From the NCBI GenBank assembly GCA_001412355.1, contig LKUD01000022.1:1-39717 (forward strand): a stretch of DNA of 39,717 bases, in the 5' to 3' direction. This DNA comes from Methanoculleus sp. SDB (GTDB lineage Archaea; Halobacteriota; Methanomicrobia; Methanomicrobiales; Methanomicrobiaceae). Positions 7,903 to 15,946 of this stretch are shown here, piece after piece. The first letter of the stretch is position 1, and every line of letters begins with the position of its first letter. Position numbers and translations under genes: made by a program. A model generated the notes under the pieces. It made no database searches. It was given only the letters and a program-made list of their open reading frames with translations, and was not told the origin of the DNA.

Positions 7903-8730
7903 GTGAGGGTCGGAATTATCGGCGGTACCGGGAGGATGGGGCAGCTTTTTGCCGGAGTCTTCACGCGGGCCGGGCACAGGGTGACGGTCTCGGGGCGGAC
8001 GACTCGGCTCTCGAACACGGATCTGGCAGCCGATTCGGATCTCATCATCATATCGGTCCCGATCCGGAGTACTCCCGGCGTTATTGCCGAGATCGCCCCT
8101 GTTCTCAGGGCCGGACAGGTTCTCGCCGACCTGACATCACTGAAAACCGGCCCGGTACAGGCGATGCTCGCCACACCCGCCGATGTTATCGGCCTGCACC
8201 CGATGTTCGGGCCGGGCGTTCTCTCGCTCCGGCATCAGCTGATCGTGGCGGTCCCCGCACGGTGTTCAGGGGACACCCTGAAGTCTGTCCTGTCGGTTTT
8301 TGAAGCAGAAGGAGCACGGATTCTCCTCTCAAATCCTGAGACGCATGACCGGATGATGGCGGTGGTGCAGGGGCTTGTCCATTTTGCCACGCTCAGCCTT
8401 GCCGACGCGATCCGGCGGTCGGCCGTCGATATCGGCGATGCCCTCTCCTATACAAGCCCCGTCTACCGGATGGAAATGGGGCTCGTGGGACGGATTCTCG
8501 GACAGGATCCGGCGCTGTATGGTGCGATACTCCAGGATAATCCCCAGGTGCCGCCGCTTCTCGAGGCATTTTCCGAATCGGTCCGGGAGCTGCGGGAGAT
8601 CGTGGACTCCGGGGATCAGAATGCATTTGCCGCGTTTTTTAACCGGAATGCCGTGGCGTTTGCAGACTACACTCCGTCGGCAACCCGCGAGACTGACGAA
8701 CTGATTGCATGCATGGTGAACCGTTCATGA
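7903..8730 (+). CDS. tyrA: Prephenate dehydrogenase
   Basis: Oxidatively decarboxylates prephenate to 4-hydroxyphenylpyruvate for tyrosine. The NAD(P)-binding loop GIIGGTGRMGQLFAG is at residues 4-18. It is followed by VPIRSTPGVI, ADLTSLKTGP, the prephenate-binding GLHPMFGPG and a VQGLVHF segment with a conserved His. The start is GTG at 7903, six nt after the previous stop. At 275 residues it is a monofunctional dehydrogenase with no fused chorismate mutase or ACT domain. Its stop overlaps pheA by ATGA at 8727-8730. Confidence 0.92.
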   Translation: MRVGIIGGTGRMGQLFAGVFTRAGHRVTVSGRTTRLSNTDLAADSDLIIISVPIRSTPGVIAEIAPVLRAGQVLADLTSLKTGPVQAMLATPADVIGLHPMFGPGVLSLRHQLIVAVPARCSGDTLKSVLSVFEAEGARILLSNPETHDRMMAVVQGLVHFATLSLADAIRRSAVDIGDALSYTSPVYRMEMGLVGRILGQDPALYGAILQDNPQVPPLLEAFSESVRELREIVDSGDQNAFAAFFNRNAVAFADYTPSATRETDELIACMVNRS

Positions 8731-9521
8731 AGCTCGCCACGCTCGGACCGGAAGGGACCATTTCGCATGAAGTCGCGCACCTCATTGCAGGCAACGACGA
8801 CATTATCCTCCTTCCCTCAATCGCGAAGATATTCGGCTTTGTTCGTGAAGGTGGCGGTGTGGGTCTCGTTCCCCTCGAAAACAGCGAATCGGGAGGAATC
8901 GGCGCCACCTTAAACGGTCTCCGGGAGCATCCCGTCTTCATCACCGGCCAGATCACCGTGCCGGTCGGGCACCACTTCGCCGCGGCGGACCCCGGCGGCC
9001 CGGTCCGCACGCTCTATGTGCATCCCGAAACGCACGAACAGTGTTCGGCATTCATCGAAAGTCTGGGGATTCCTGTCGTTCACACGGCATCCAACGCGGA
9101 GAGCGCACGCTCGGCACATCTCCGGGCGCAGACGGGCGCTATTACAACCCGGACGGCGGCGAAGCACTGGGGTCTCTCCCTCGTCCGCACCGATGTCCAG
9201 AACAATGCCCGCAACAGAACGCGGTTCATCAGGATTTCCCGGGAACCGTGCCCCGTCCCCGAATCAGGCACCTGCAGCATCCTCGTCGATCCCTCGGGTG
9301 ACCGGGTCGGGCTCCTGCACGCGATCCTCGGTGTGTTTGCCGACCGGGGAATCAACCTCAGTCGCATCGAATCACGTCCTTCCACGCGCCGGATGGGAGA
9401 ATACATCTTCTTCCTTGACGCCGATCTGCACCCGGCATGGCAGGATGCGCTTTCCGCACTGGCCCCGATGGCGCGTGTCAGGGCACTCGGGTGCTACGGG
9501 AACCTCGGAGGTATGCCATGA
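8727..9521 (+). CDS. pheA: Prephenate dehydratase with ACT domain
   Basis: Converts prephenate to phenylpyruvate for phenylalanine. The catalytic part opens with ATLGPEGTISHEVA (residues 4-17), then PLENSESGGIGATLNGL and the Thr-Arg-Phe motif in NRTRF near residue 170. The C-terminal 80 residues form an ACT regulatory domain (ILVDPSGDRVGLLHAILGVF) with the ESRP motif that binds phenylalanine as feedback inhibitor. There is no chorismate mutase domain. I chose the ATG at 8727, which overlaps the tyrA stop, over an in-frame ATG at 8709 inside tyrA, because the ATGA overlap recurs through this operon. Confidence 0.93.
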   Translation: MKLATLGPEGTISHEVAHLIAGNDDIILLPSIAKIFGFVREGGGVGLVPLENSESGGIGATLNGLREHPVFITGQITVPVGHHFAAADPGGPVRTLYVHPETHEQCSAFIESLGIPVVHTASNAESARSAHLRAQTGAITTRTAAKHWGLSLVRTDVQNNARNRTRFIRISREPCPVPESGTCSILVDPSGDRVGLLHAILGVFADRGINLSRIESRPSTRRMGEYIFFLDADLHPAWQDALSALAPMARVRALGCYGNLGGMP

Positions 9522-10780
9522 ACATCACCGTCGGGAGGGTGCGCGATGTCGATTGCCGGGTGAGCGCCCCCCCGTCCAAGAGCTATTCCCACCGGGCGCT
9601 CATTATTGCCGCGATTGCGGAGGGCACCTCCGTATGCGAACGCATTCTTGATGCTGGGGATATCAGAATGACACTCGCGGCTCTTTCCCGCCTCGGGATT
9701 TCAGCCAGACCGGAGGAGGATCGTGTTGTCGTTGAAGGATGCGGCGGCAGGCTGCCGGCGGCAGGACCCGTATCACTCGGATGCGGCGAGTCCGGGACCA
9801 CTCTCCGGCTGTGCACGGGAATTGCCGCTCTCGGGACCGCACCGGTGCTGCTTGACGGAAGCGCCCGGATGCGGGAGCGGCCGGTGGGCCCGCTCGGGGA
9901 TGCTCTCGCCCTGCTGGGAGCAGGTATCAGGTATGCGGGAACGCCCGGCTACCCGCCCGTTGAAGTGACGGGTCCGCTTTCGGGCGGCACCGCATGCATG
10001 GACGGCCGCATCAGCAGCCAGTTCGTGTCTGCCGTCCTCATCGCCTCTCCGGGGGCACAATCGCCAGTCAGCCTTGAACTTTCCGGCAATCCCGTGTCAC
10101 GCCCGTATATCGACATCACCACGGCAGTCATGGAGGAGTTTGGCATACGGGTTGTCCGCGAGGGATATCGGTCTTTTTCCGTCTCCCCCAGGCGTTATAC
10201 CGCACGGCGGTATGTGATCGAGGGAGACTGGTCTTCGGCTTCGTATTTCTTCGCGATTGCCGCCGTATCGGGCGGGAGGATGACCGTGGAGCGACTGAAT
10301 TCCACATCCCCCCAGGGTGACCGGATCTTTATCGATGCGCTCTCCCGCATGGGATGCAGGGTGTCGGCGGGGGGAGACAGCGTCACCGTCGAGCGCACCG
10401 GCCCCCTTCGCGGCATCGAGATCGACATGTCCTCGTCTCCCGACACGGTACAGACACTGGCCGCGGTCGCCGCACATGCCGACACACCAACGCGCATTTC
10501 CGGGATCGGTCACCTCCGGTACAAAGAGAGCGACCGGATCGCGGCAACGGCCGCGATGCTCCGTGCCTGCGGCGCGGCTGTTGAGGCGGGCCCTGACGTC
10601 CTCGTTATCCACCCCCGGCCCCTTCACGGGGCTGTCATCGACCCGGGACGGGATCACCGGACCGCCATGGCCGCAGCGGTCCTCGGCTACGGCACGGGGG
10701 ATGTGACGATCCGGGATGCGGAATGCACGGACAAATCGTTTCCGGGATTCTGGAAGTCGCTCCGGGAGGCGGGGCTATGA
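9518..10780 (+). CDS. aroA: 3-phosphoshikimate 1-carboxyvinyltransferase (EPSP synthase)
   Basis: Transfers enolpyruvate from PEP to shikimate 3-phosphate. Motifs are SAPPSKSYSHRALIIAA (PEP and substrate binding), LGCGESGTTLRL near residue 85, LDGSARMRERPVGPL, the SSQFVSAVLIASP segment, EGDWSSASYFFA, and RYKESDRI near residue 330. Length is 420 residues. The start at 9518 overlaps the pheA stop by ATGA; the longer open frame upstream lies inside pheA and is discarded. Its end overlaps the shikimate kinase fusion gene in the same way. Confidence 0.95.
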   Translation: MNITVGRVRDVDCRVSAPPSKSYSHRALIIAAIAEGTSVCERILDAGDIRMTLAALSRLGISARPEEDRVVVEGCGGRLPAAGPVSLGCGESGTTLRLCTGIAALGTAPVLLDGSARMRERPVGPLGDALALLGAGIRYAGTPGYPPVEVTGPLSGGTACMDGRISSQFVSAVLIASPGAQSPVSLELSGNPVSRPYIDITTAVMEEFGIRVVREGYRSFSVSPRRYTARRYVIEGDWSSASYFFAIAAVSGGRMTVERLNSTSPQGDRIFIDALSRMGCRVSAGGDSVTVERTGPLRGIEIDMSSSPDTVQTLAAVAAHADTPTRISGIGHLRYKESDRIAATAAMLRACGAAVEAGPDVLVIHPRPLHGAVIDPGRDHRTAMAAAVLGYGTGDVTIRDAECTDKSFPGFWKSLREAGL

Positions 10781-12153
10781 TGCGGATCGTGCTCGTCGGA
10801 TATCGCGGCAGCGGCAAGACAACCGTGGGTACCCTGCTTGCCGGCGCGCTCGGCATCCCGTTCATTGACACGGACGCACTCATCGAGGAGCGGGCGGGAA
10901 TGTCCATCCCCGAAATTTTCAGGAGTGGCGAAGAGAATTTTCGTATGCTGGAGCGTTCGGTAATCGCCTCTCTTGCCGGACAGGGAGGAGTTATCAGCAC
11001 CGGAGGCGGCGCGGTTACCGATCCCGTAAATGTCGCCCTGCTCCGGCACGGCGGACCGGTTGTCTTTCTCTTCGCTCCCGCCGATGTGCTCGGGAACCGT
11101 ATCCGCGGCAGTACACGGCCGGCACTGACGCCTCTCCCTCCCGATGAAGAGATCCGGACAGTGCTTCTCAAGCGGATGCCCGCATATGTCGGGGCGTCCG
11201 ATTGCTGCATCGATACGGAAGCCATCGATCCCGGTGAAGTGTGCCGGAGGGTGCGGCAGGCGGTCGCCGGCGGGACCGTCCCGGAGACGGACCGCTCCGA
11301 CGGCTTTGCATTCCTCAAAAAGACACCGTTGCCGCCTGAAGAGCTGGAAGGGCTTAAAAAATTTCTGGATGAGCAGACACGGGCAGATATGCGCCTCTGT
11401 GCAGTTATCGGCAACCCGTGCCTTCACAGTAAAAGTCCTGCCCTCTTCAATCACCTTTTTTCCCGTTCAGGTCTGAAGTACTGGTACACGCGGATCCAGT
11501 GGCCCTCTCTCGGTCCGGTTATGGACTGCGCACGAGCTCTCGACATCAAGGGTCTCTCCGTCACAATTCCCTTTAAAAGTGCCGTAATGCCGTACCTCTC
11601 GGATATCGACCGTCATGCGGCGGCGATAGGGGCGGTCAATACGGTGGTCCGGTGCGGGGATCGCGCATACGGGTACAATACCGACTGGCTCGGGGTGCGA
11701 CAACCGCTTCAGGGAATGGAGCCCTGCAGCGCCGTCGTGCTCGGTGCCGGAGGTGCCGCGGCGGCGGCGGCCTACGCGCTCGGGGACCTCGGAATGGATA
11801 CAACCATCCTCGCCCGGAATCCCGGCGCGGCGGAAGCGCTTGCGCAGCGTTTCGGTGCCGGCTCGGGCCCCCTCACGGACTTTGACCGGATCGATCCCGA
11901 TCTCGTCATCAACGCAACACCGGTCGGAATGGGTGACGGCAAGAGCGTCCTTGAAGAACACTGGCTTCGCCCGGGGATGACGGTCTTCGATCTGGTCTAC
12001 ACCCCGCCGGAGACTCCTCTTCTCCGGTTAGCACGCCGGCACGGGTGCCGGTGCATCGGGGGGCGGGAGATGTTCGTGGCGCAGGCATCCGCCCAGTTCC
12101 GCCTCTTCACGGGGATCCGTGCAGATCCCGGCCTTATCAGGGAAGTGATATGA
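10777..12153 (+). CDS. aroKE: Shikimate kinase-shikimate dehydrogenase fusion
   Basis: A bifunctional protein of 458 residues. Residues 1-165 are a bacterial-type shikimate kinase: P-loop GYRGSGKTT (8-16), shikimate-binding FIDTDALIEE, GGGAV near 75-79 and a lid arginine in STRPAL. After a linker with a helical ELEGLKKFL stretch, residues 208-458 are shikimate dehydrogenase: NPCLHSKSPALFN, LSVTIPFK, AIGAVNTVV, GYNTDWLG, NADP loop VLGAGGAAAAAA, NATPVGM and LVYTPPETPLL. Many archaea use an unrelated GHMP-type shikimate kinase, so the P-loop kinase suggests ancient transfer. The two activities are consecutive with dehydrogenase first, whereas the kinase is N-terminal in the protein. Confidence 0.95.
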   Translation: MMRIVLVGYRGSGKTTVGTLLAGALGIPFIDTDALIEERAGMSIPEIFRSGEENFRMLERSVIASLAGQGGVISTGGGAVTDPVNVALLRHGGPVVFLFAPADVLGNRIRGSTRPALTPLPPDEEIRTVLLKRMPAYVGASDCCIDTEAIDPGEVCRRVRQAVAGGTVPETDRSDGFAFLKKTPLPPEELEGLKKFLDEQTRADMRLCAVIGNPCLHSKSPALFNHLFSRSGLKYWYTRIQWPSLGPVMDCARALDIKGLSVTIPFKSAVMPYLSDIDRHAAAIGAVNTVVRCGDRAYGYNTDWLGVRQPLQGMEPCSAVVLGAGGAAAAAAYALGDLGMDTTILARNPGAAEALAQRFGAGSGPLTDFDRIDPDLVINATPVGMGDGKSVLEEHWLRPGMTVFDLVYTPPETPLLRLARRHGCRCIGGREMFVAQASAQFRLFTGIRADPGLIREVI

Positions 12154-13169
12154 CAATGAACACATTCGGAAAGAACTTCCGGTGCACCACATTCGGCGAG
12201 AGTCACGGGCCGGCGCTCGGGGCTGTCGTCGACGGGTGCCCGCCCGGCATCGCATTTTCCGAAGACGATATCCGGCCGCTGCTCGACCGAAGGCGTCCCG
12301 GAACAGGCCCCCGTGTCTCTTCCCGGCAGGAGTCCGATGAGCCTCTCATCCTCTCCGGTATCTTTGACGGCGTGACAACCGGAACGCCGGTGGCAATAGT
12401 CGTCTACAACCGCGACCAGCGAAGCGGTGACTATGATGCCCTCAGGGATATCTACCGTCCGGGCCACGCGGATTTTACCTACCGGAAAAAATACGGGATT
12501 CGCGATTATCGGGGAGGTGGCCGGAGTTCAGGCAGGGAAACGGTCGCACGGGTGTGTGCCGGTGCGCTTGCAATGAAGCTTCTGGCACAGCGATCCATAC
12601 TTGTACACGGGCGTGCGCATGAAATCCATGGCGCCACAACGGAAGAAGGCATGGAGGAGGAGATCCGGCAGGCACAGGGGGCGGAGGATTCCGTGGGCGG
12701 GATCATCGAAATCACCGCATCCGGGTGCCCGGCAGGACTCGGCGATCCGGTCTTCGGAAAACTCGACGCCCGCATCGCAGCAGCCATGATGAGTATCGGA
12801 GCAGTGAAGGGCGTTGAGATCGGGGACGGCTTTGCCGCCGCCCGAATGCACGGGAGCGAACACAATGATGAAATGGGACCGGGGGGGTTTCTGACAAATC
12901 ACTGCGGCGGTATTCTCGGCGGAATAAGCACCGGTACCGATATCATCGTGCGCATTGCCGTCAAACCCACGCCGTCCATTGCCCGTTCCCAGCGTACCAT
13001 CGACACCGAAGGGAGGGAAACCGTCATTTCGGTGACGGGGCGCCATGATCCCTGCATCGTGCCCCGGGCAATCCCGGTTGCGGAGAGCATGCTGGCACTT
13101 GTCCTTGCCGATGCCGTGCTCGAGCAGGAGAAAAACCGCATGTTTTCACAGACACGGGTACCGCGATGA
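12150..13169 (+). CDS. aroC: Chorismate synthase
   Basis: Eliminates phosphate from EPSP to give chorismate, needing reduced FMN. Signature blocks are the N-terminal TFGESHGPALGAVVDGCPPG, RRRPGTGPRVSSRQESDEP, RPGHADFTYRKKYGIRDYRG, GRSSGRETVARV, GGILGGISTG, and the C-terminal GRHDPCIVPRAIPV. The protein is 339 residues. The start at 12150 overlaps the upstream stop by ATGA; a second ATG two codons later is the alternative. Its stop overlaps the tRNA methylthiotransferase start. Confidence 0.96.
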   Translation: MTMNTFGKNFRCTTFGESHGPALGAVVDGCPPGIAFSEDDIRPLLDRRRPGTGPRVSSRQESDEPLILSGIFDGVTTGTPVAIVVYNRDQRSGDYDALRDIYRPGHADFTYRKKYGIRDYRGGGRSSGRETVARVCAGALAMKLLAQRSILVHGRAHEIHGATTEEGMEEEIRQAQGAEDSVGGIIEITASGCPAGLGDPVFGKLDARIAAAMMSIGAVKGVEIGDGFAAARMHGSEHNDEMGPGGFLTNHCGGILGGISTGTDIIVRIAVKPTPSIARSQRTIDTEGRETVISVTGRHDPCIVPRAIPVAESMLALVLADAVLEQEKNRMFSQTRVPR

Positions 13170-14395
13170 ACCGTCTCAGGAATGCGACCGTCTGCGCCGA
13201 GAGCTACGGCTGCACGTACAACCACGCGGATACGGAGAAACTCCTCCTGTTCGCCGAATCGCGGGGGTGCCGGCGGGTTTCCGCAGACGAGGCGGATATC
13301 ATCATCATCAATACCTGCACCGTAGTGGAATCAACCGAACGCGCCATGCTCCGGCGGATCCGTGCCTGTGCCGATCGCACCTGTATTGTGACCGGATGCA
13401 TGCCGCTCGTGCAGATGGAGGCAATCCGGGACGCTGCTCCGTCGGTCGGCGTGATTGTTCCCGCTGAGATCACCCGGGCGTGCGGACGCGTCGGGGCGCT
13501 TATCCAGCCCGGCATCGGGGCGCTCCAGGTCGCATCGGGGTGTCTCGGCCGGTGCTCCTACTGCATCACCCGGCATGCCCGGGGGTGCCTCGCGAGCAAT
13601 CCGCCGGAAATAATCACTCTGGAGGCGGAGCGGCTCATTTCGGAAGGAGCATCGGAAATTCAGCTGACGGGTCAGGACGTATCGTCCTATGGCCGGGATA
13701 TCGGGACAAATCTTCCTGGGCTTCTCGGTTTACTCTGCGACCTGCCCGGCGATTTCCGGATTCGGGTCGGCATGATGAACCCGGCAACCCTCCTCCCGGT
13801 GCTCGAGGATCTCGTTGCCGCGTTCCGGCACGAAAAGGTGTTCGGGTTTGCCCACCTCCCCGTCCAGTCGGGGTCGGATGCGGTGCTTGCCGCCATGCAA
13901 CGCGGGTATCGTGCGGAGGATTTCTGCCGTATCGTTGAGATATTCCGGGCTGCACTCCCCGGCATCCGGATTTCAACCGATTTCATCGTGGGCTTTCCGA
14001 CCGAAACCGATGCGGACTTTGCCGCTTCCCGCGATCTTCTGACACGGACACGGCCGACAAAGGTGAATATCACCCGGTATTCACGCCGACCCGGCACCGA
14101 TGCCGGAGCGTTGCGTGATCTGCCCGAGAGGATCCGGAAGGAGCGATCACGGGCACTCACCAAAACGGCAAACTCGGTCTGTGACCGGGCGGGGGATCGG
14201 ATGATCGGGCACGAACTGGACGTTTTTGTAACGGAAAAAAAAGTGCCCGGCACCTGCGTCGCGCGTGACGGTTTTTATAACAACATCGTCATCCGCGAGG
14301 ATCTGCCGATCGGCAGCCGCTGCCGTGTCGCCATCACGGAGCACCGCCGCCACTACCTTATCGGGACACGCCTGCCGGCTTCCTCGCGAGCCTGA
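13166..14395 (+). CDS. MiaB/MtaB-type tRNA methylthiotransferase
   Basis: A radical-SAM enzyme that adds a methylthio group to a modified adenosine at tRNA position 37. Archaeal members are expected to act on t6A. Order of domains in 409 residues: an N-terminal UPF0004 domain with three cluster cysteines (ESYGCTYN, INTCTV, VTGCMP); the radical-SAM core with CLGRCSYC near residue 130; and a C-terminal TRAM-like RNA-binding domain (GHELDVFVTEKK to AITEHRRHYLIGTRL). The ATG overlaps the aroC stop, so it is a distal gene of the aromatic operon. Its 3' end overlaps the convergent permease gene by 38 nt. Confidence 0.88.
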   Translation: MNRLRNATVCAESYGCTYNHADTEKLLLFAESRGCRRVSADEADIIIINTCTVVESTERAMLRRIRACADRTCIVTGCMPLVQMEAIRDAAPSVGVIVPAEITRACGRVGALIQPGIGALQVASGCLGRCSYCITRHARGCLASNPPEIITLEAERLISEGASEIQLTGQDVSSYGRDIGTNLPGLLGLLCDLPGDFRIRVGMMNPATLLPVLEDLVAAFRHEKVFGFAHLPVQSGSDAVLAAMQRGYRAEDFCRIVEIFRAALPGIRISTDFIVGFPTETDADFAASRDLLTRTRPTKVNITRYSRRPGTDAGALRDLPERIRKERSRALTKTANSVCDRAGDRMIGHELDVFVTEKKVPGTCVARDGFYNNIVIREDLPIGSRCRVAITEHRRHYLIGTRLPASSRA

Positions 14396-15179
14396 CTGCC
14401 GCAGTGGAAATTCCGTATGCGACGGCTCCGATCAGGATGATCCCTGCTCCGGACGGGACGTTTGCGAGTACGGAAACCCAGATGCCCGCAAACGTAAACA
14501 CAATCCCGAGGAGTGTTGCGAGTGCCATAATCCGGTGCATGCTGGTCAGATGCTGCCGTGCGATGGCTGCGGGAATTGTCAGAAGAGCGATGGTGAGGAT
14601 CACGCCCACGATACGGATGAGCATGACGACCGTGAGTGCGATGAGACAGAGCAGCAGCAGATAGACGCGGTCAACAGGGATGTTCATGATAGACGCGAAC
14701 TCTTCGTCGAAGGTGATTGCGAGAAACTCATTGTAGAGGAGGTACACGAGACCGATGATGACGGCATTGAGCACCACCATCAGTACAAGATCCTGTGTCG
14801 GTACGAAGAGGATATTTCCGAAGAGGTAGCTCAGGAGATCGGGTGCGTATCCGGGAGCCTGCGAAATGAACAGGACGCCCATCGCCATGCCTGTTGCCCA
14901 CATGGCGGCAATCACCGTATCCTCTTCCTCTCCCTGCCTGCTGGCGATGCCGATGCCGAGCGCCGAGGCGAGGCTGAAGGCAATGGCACCGAGAAGGGGT
15001 TCGAAGCCCAGCAGGTAACCGAGACCGATGCCGCCGAATGCGGAATGTGATATCCCTCCGCTGATGAAAGAGATTTTTTTCACGACGACGTACGTGCCGA
15101 TGATCCCGCAGGCGATGCTTGCAAGGAATCCTGCGATGAGGGCATGCTGGAAGAATTCATACCCGATGATCTCTATCAC
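14358..15179 (-). CDS. znuB: Zinc/manganese-type ABC transporter permease
   Basis: Membrane subunit of a metal-ion ABC importer of the ZnuB/MntB family. The 273-residue protein is almost wholly hydrophobic with about eight membrane helices. The segment VVVKKISFISGGISHSAFGG near residue 35 is the family signature and probably forms the coupling region with the ATPase. Its start overlaps the stop of the ATPase gene by 4 nt. The last 38 nt overlap the end of the convergent methylthiotransferase gene. Confidence 0.9.
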   Translation of the reverse strand: MIEIIGYEFFQHALIAGFLASIACGIIGTYVVVKKISFISGGISHSAFGGIGLGYLLGFEPLLGAIAFSLASALGIGIASRQGEEEDTVIAAMWATGMAMGVLFISQAPGYAPDLLSYLFGNILFVPTQDLVLMVVLNAVIIGLVYLLYNEFLAITFDEEFASIMNIPVDRVYLLLLCLIALTVVMLIRIVGVILTIALLTIPAAIARQHLTSMHRIMALATLLGIVFTFAGIWVSVLANVPSGAGIILIGAVAYGISTAAVRLARKPAGVSR

Positions 15180-15946
15180 TGTTTCCCTCCCCCGTCATGA
15201 TCGGCCAGCACGCGATGGGGAATCCCGTGGGCGATCAGCTCAATCGGGCACTGGTAGGTTTCGGCTAGCATCGATCCCGTAATCTCCCCGGAATCGTGGG
15301 TGAACAGGCGGCGGTTCAGGCAGGCAACCCGGTCGACATGTGTGGATATCGCACCGATATCATGCGACACGACCACGATCGCCATGTGTTCGTGCAGTTC
15401 CTTGAGAATACCGAAAAAATGCTCCTCAGTTCTCACATCGATATGGTTCGTCGGTTCGTCGAGGAGGAGCACTTCCGGTTCGGAAGCAAGCGCCCGTGCG
15501 AGAATTACCTTCTGCTGCTGCCCGCCGGACATGCTGTCAACCTGCCGGCCGGCGAGGTCGGCTATCCCCATCGCGTGCAGCGCGTCGATGGCAATCTCAC
15601 GATCACGACGCGAATATTTACGAAACGGACCGCGTATATGGCCGAGGCGCCCCATCAGCACGATATCGAGAACGCGGACAGGAAAATTGAAGTCGAAGGT
15701 GCGGTACTGCGGTACGTACCCAATCGACATCCTGTACTCACGGGGCGCTCCGCCCTTTATCGTCACCCGTCCGCTGTCCGGCATCAGCAGACCGAGCATG
15801 ACTTTAAGAAGGGTTGTCTTCCCTCCGCCGTTGGGCCCGATAATCCCGAGGAAGTCATGTTCGAAGACATCCAGGCTTACATCCTCCAGTACCGGCGTGC
15901 CGCCGTAGGCGAAACTGACATGGTCGAGAGAGATGATGGGTCTCAT
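15176..15946 (-). CDS. znuC: Zinc/manganese-type ABC transporter ATPase
   Basis: Cytoplasmic ATPase of the metal importer. It has Walker A GPNGGGKTT (residues 37-45), a Q-loop in YVPQYRTFD, the ABC signature MSGGQQQKV, Walker B LLLDEPTNHID and a switch His in VVSHD. Length is 256 residues. It lies between the binding-protein gene and the permease gene, with 4-nt overlaps at both ends, as expected for stoichiometric synthesis. Metal specificity cannot be read from the ATPase. Confidence 0.93.
   Translation of the reverse strand: MRPIISLDHVSFAYGGTPVLEDVSLDVFEHDFLGIIGPNGGGKTTLLKVMLGLLMPDSGRVTIKGGAPREYRMSIGYVPQYRTFDFNFPVRVLDIVLMGRLGHIRGPFRKYSRRDREIAIDALHAMGIADLAGRQVDSMSGGQQQKVILARALASEPEVLLLDEPTNHIDVRTEEHFFGILKELHEHMAIVVVSHDIGAISTHVDRVACLNRRLFTHDSGEITGSMLAETYQCPIELIAHGIPHRVLADHDGGGKQ

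Noticed and set aside
6820-7977. Long minus-strand open frame (385 codons) opposite dehydroquinate synthase
   Set aside because: It lies antisense to a clear family member, shows no domain resemblance and arises from GC-rich codon bias.
14265-15050. Plus-strand open frame of 261 codons over znuB
   Set aside because: Its His/Asp/Glu-rich composition is the complement of a hydrophobic membrane protein; znuB has clear family motifs.
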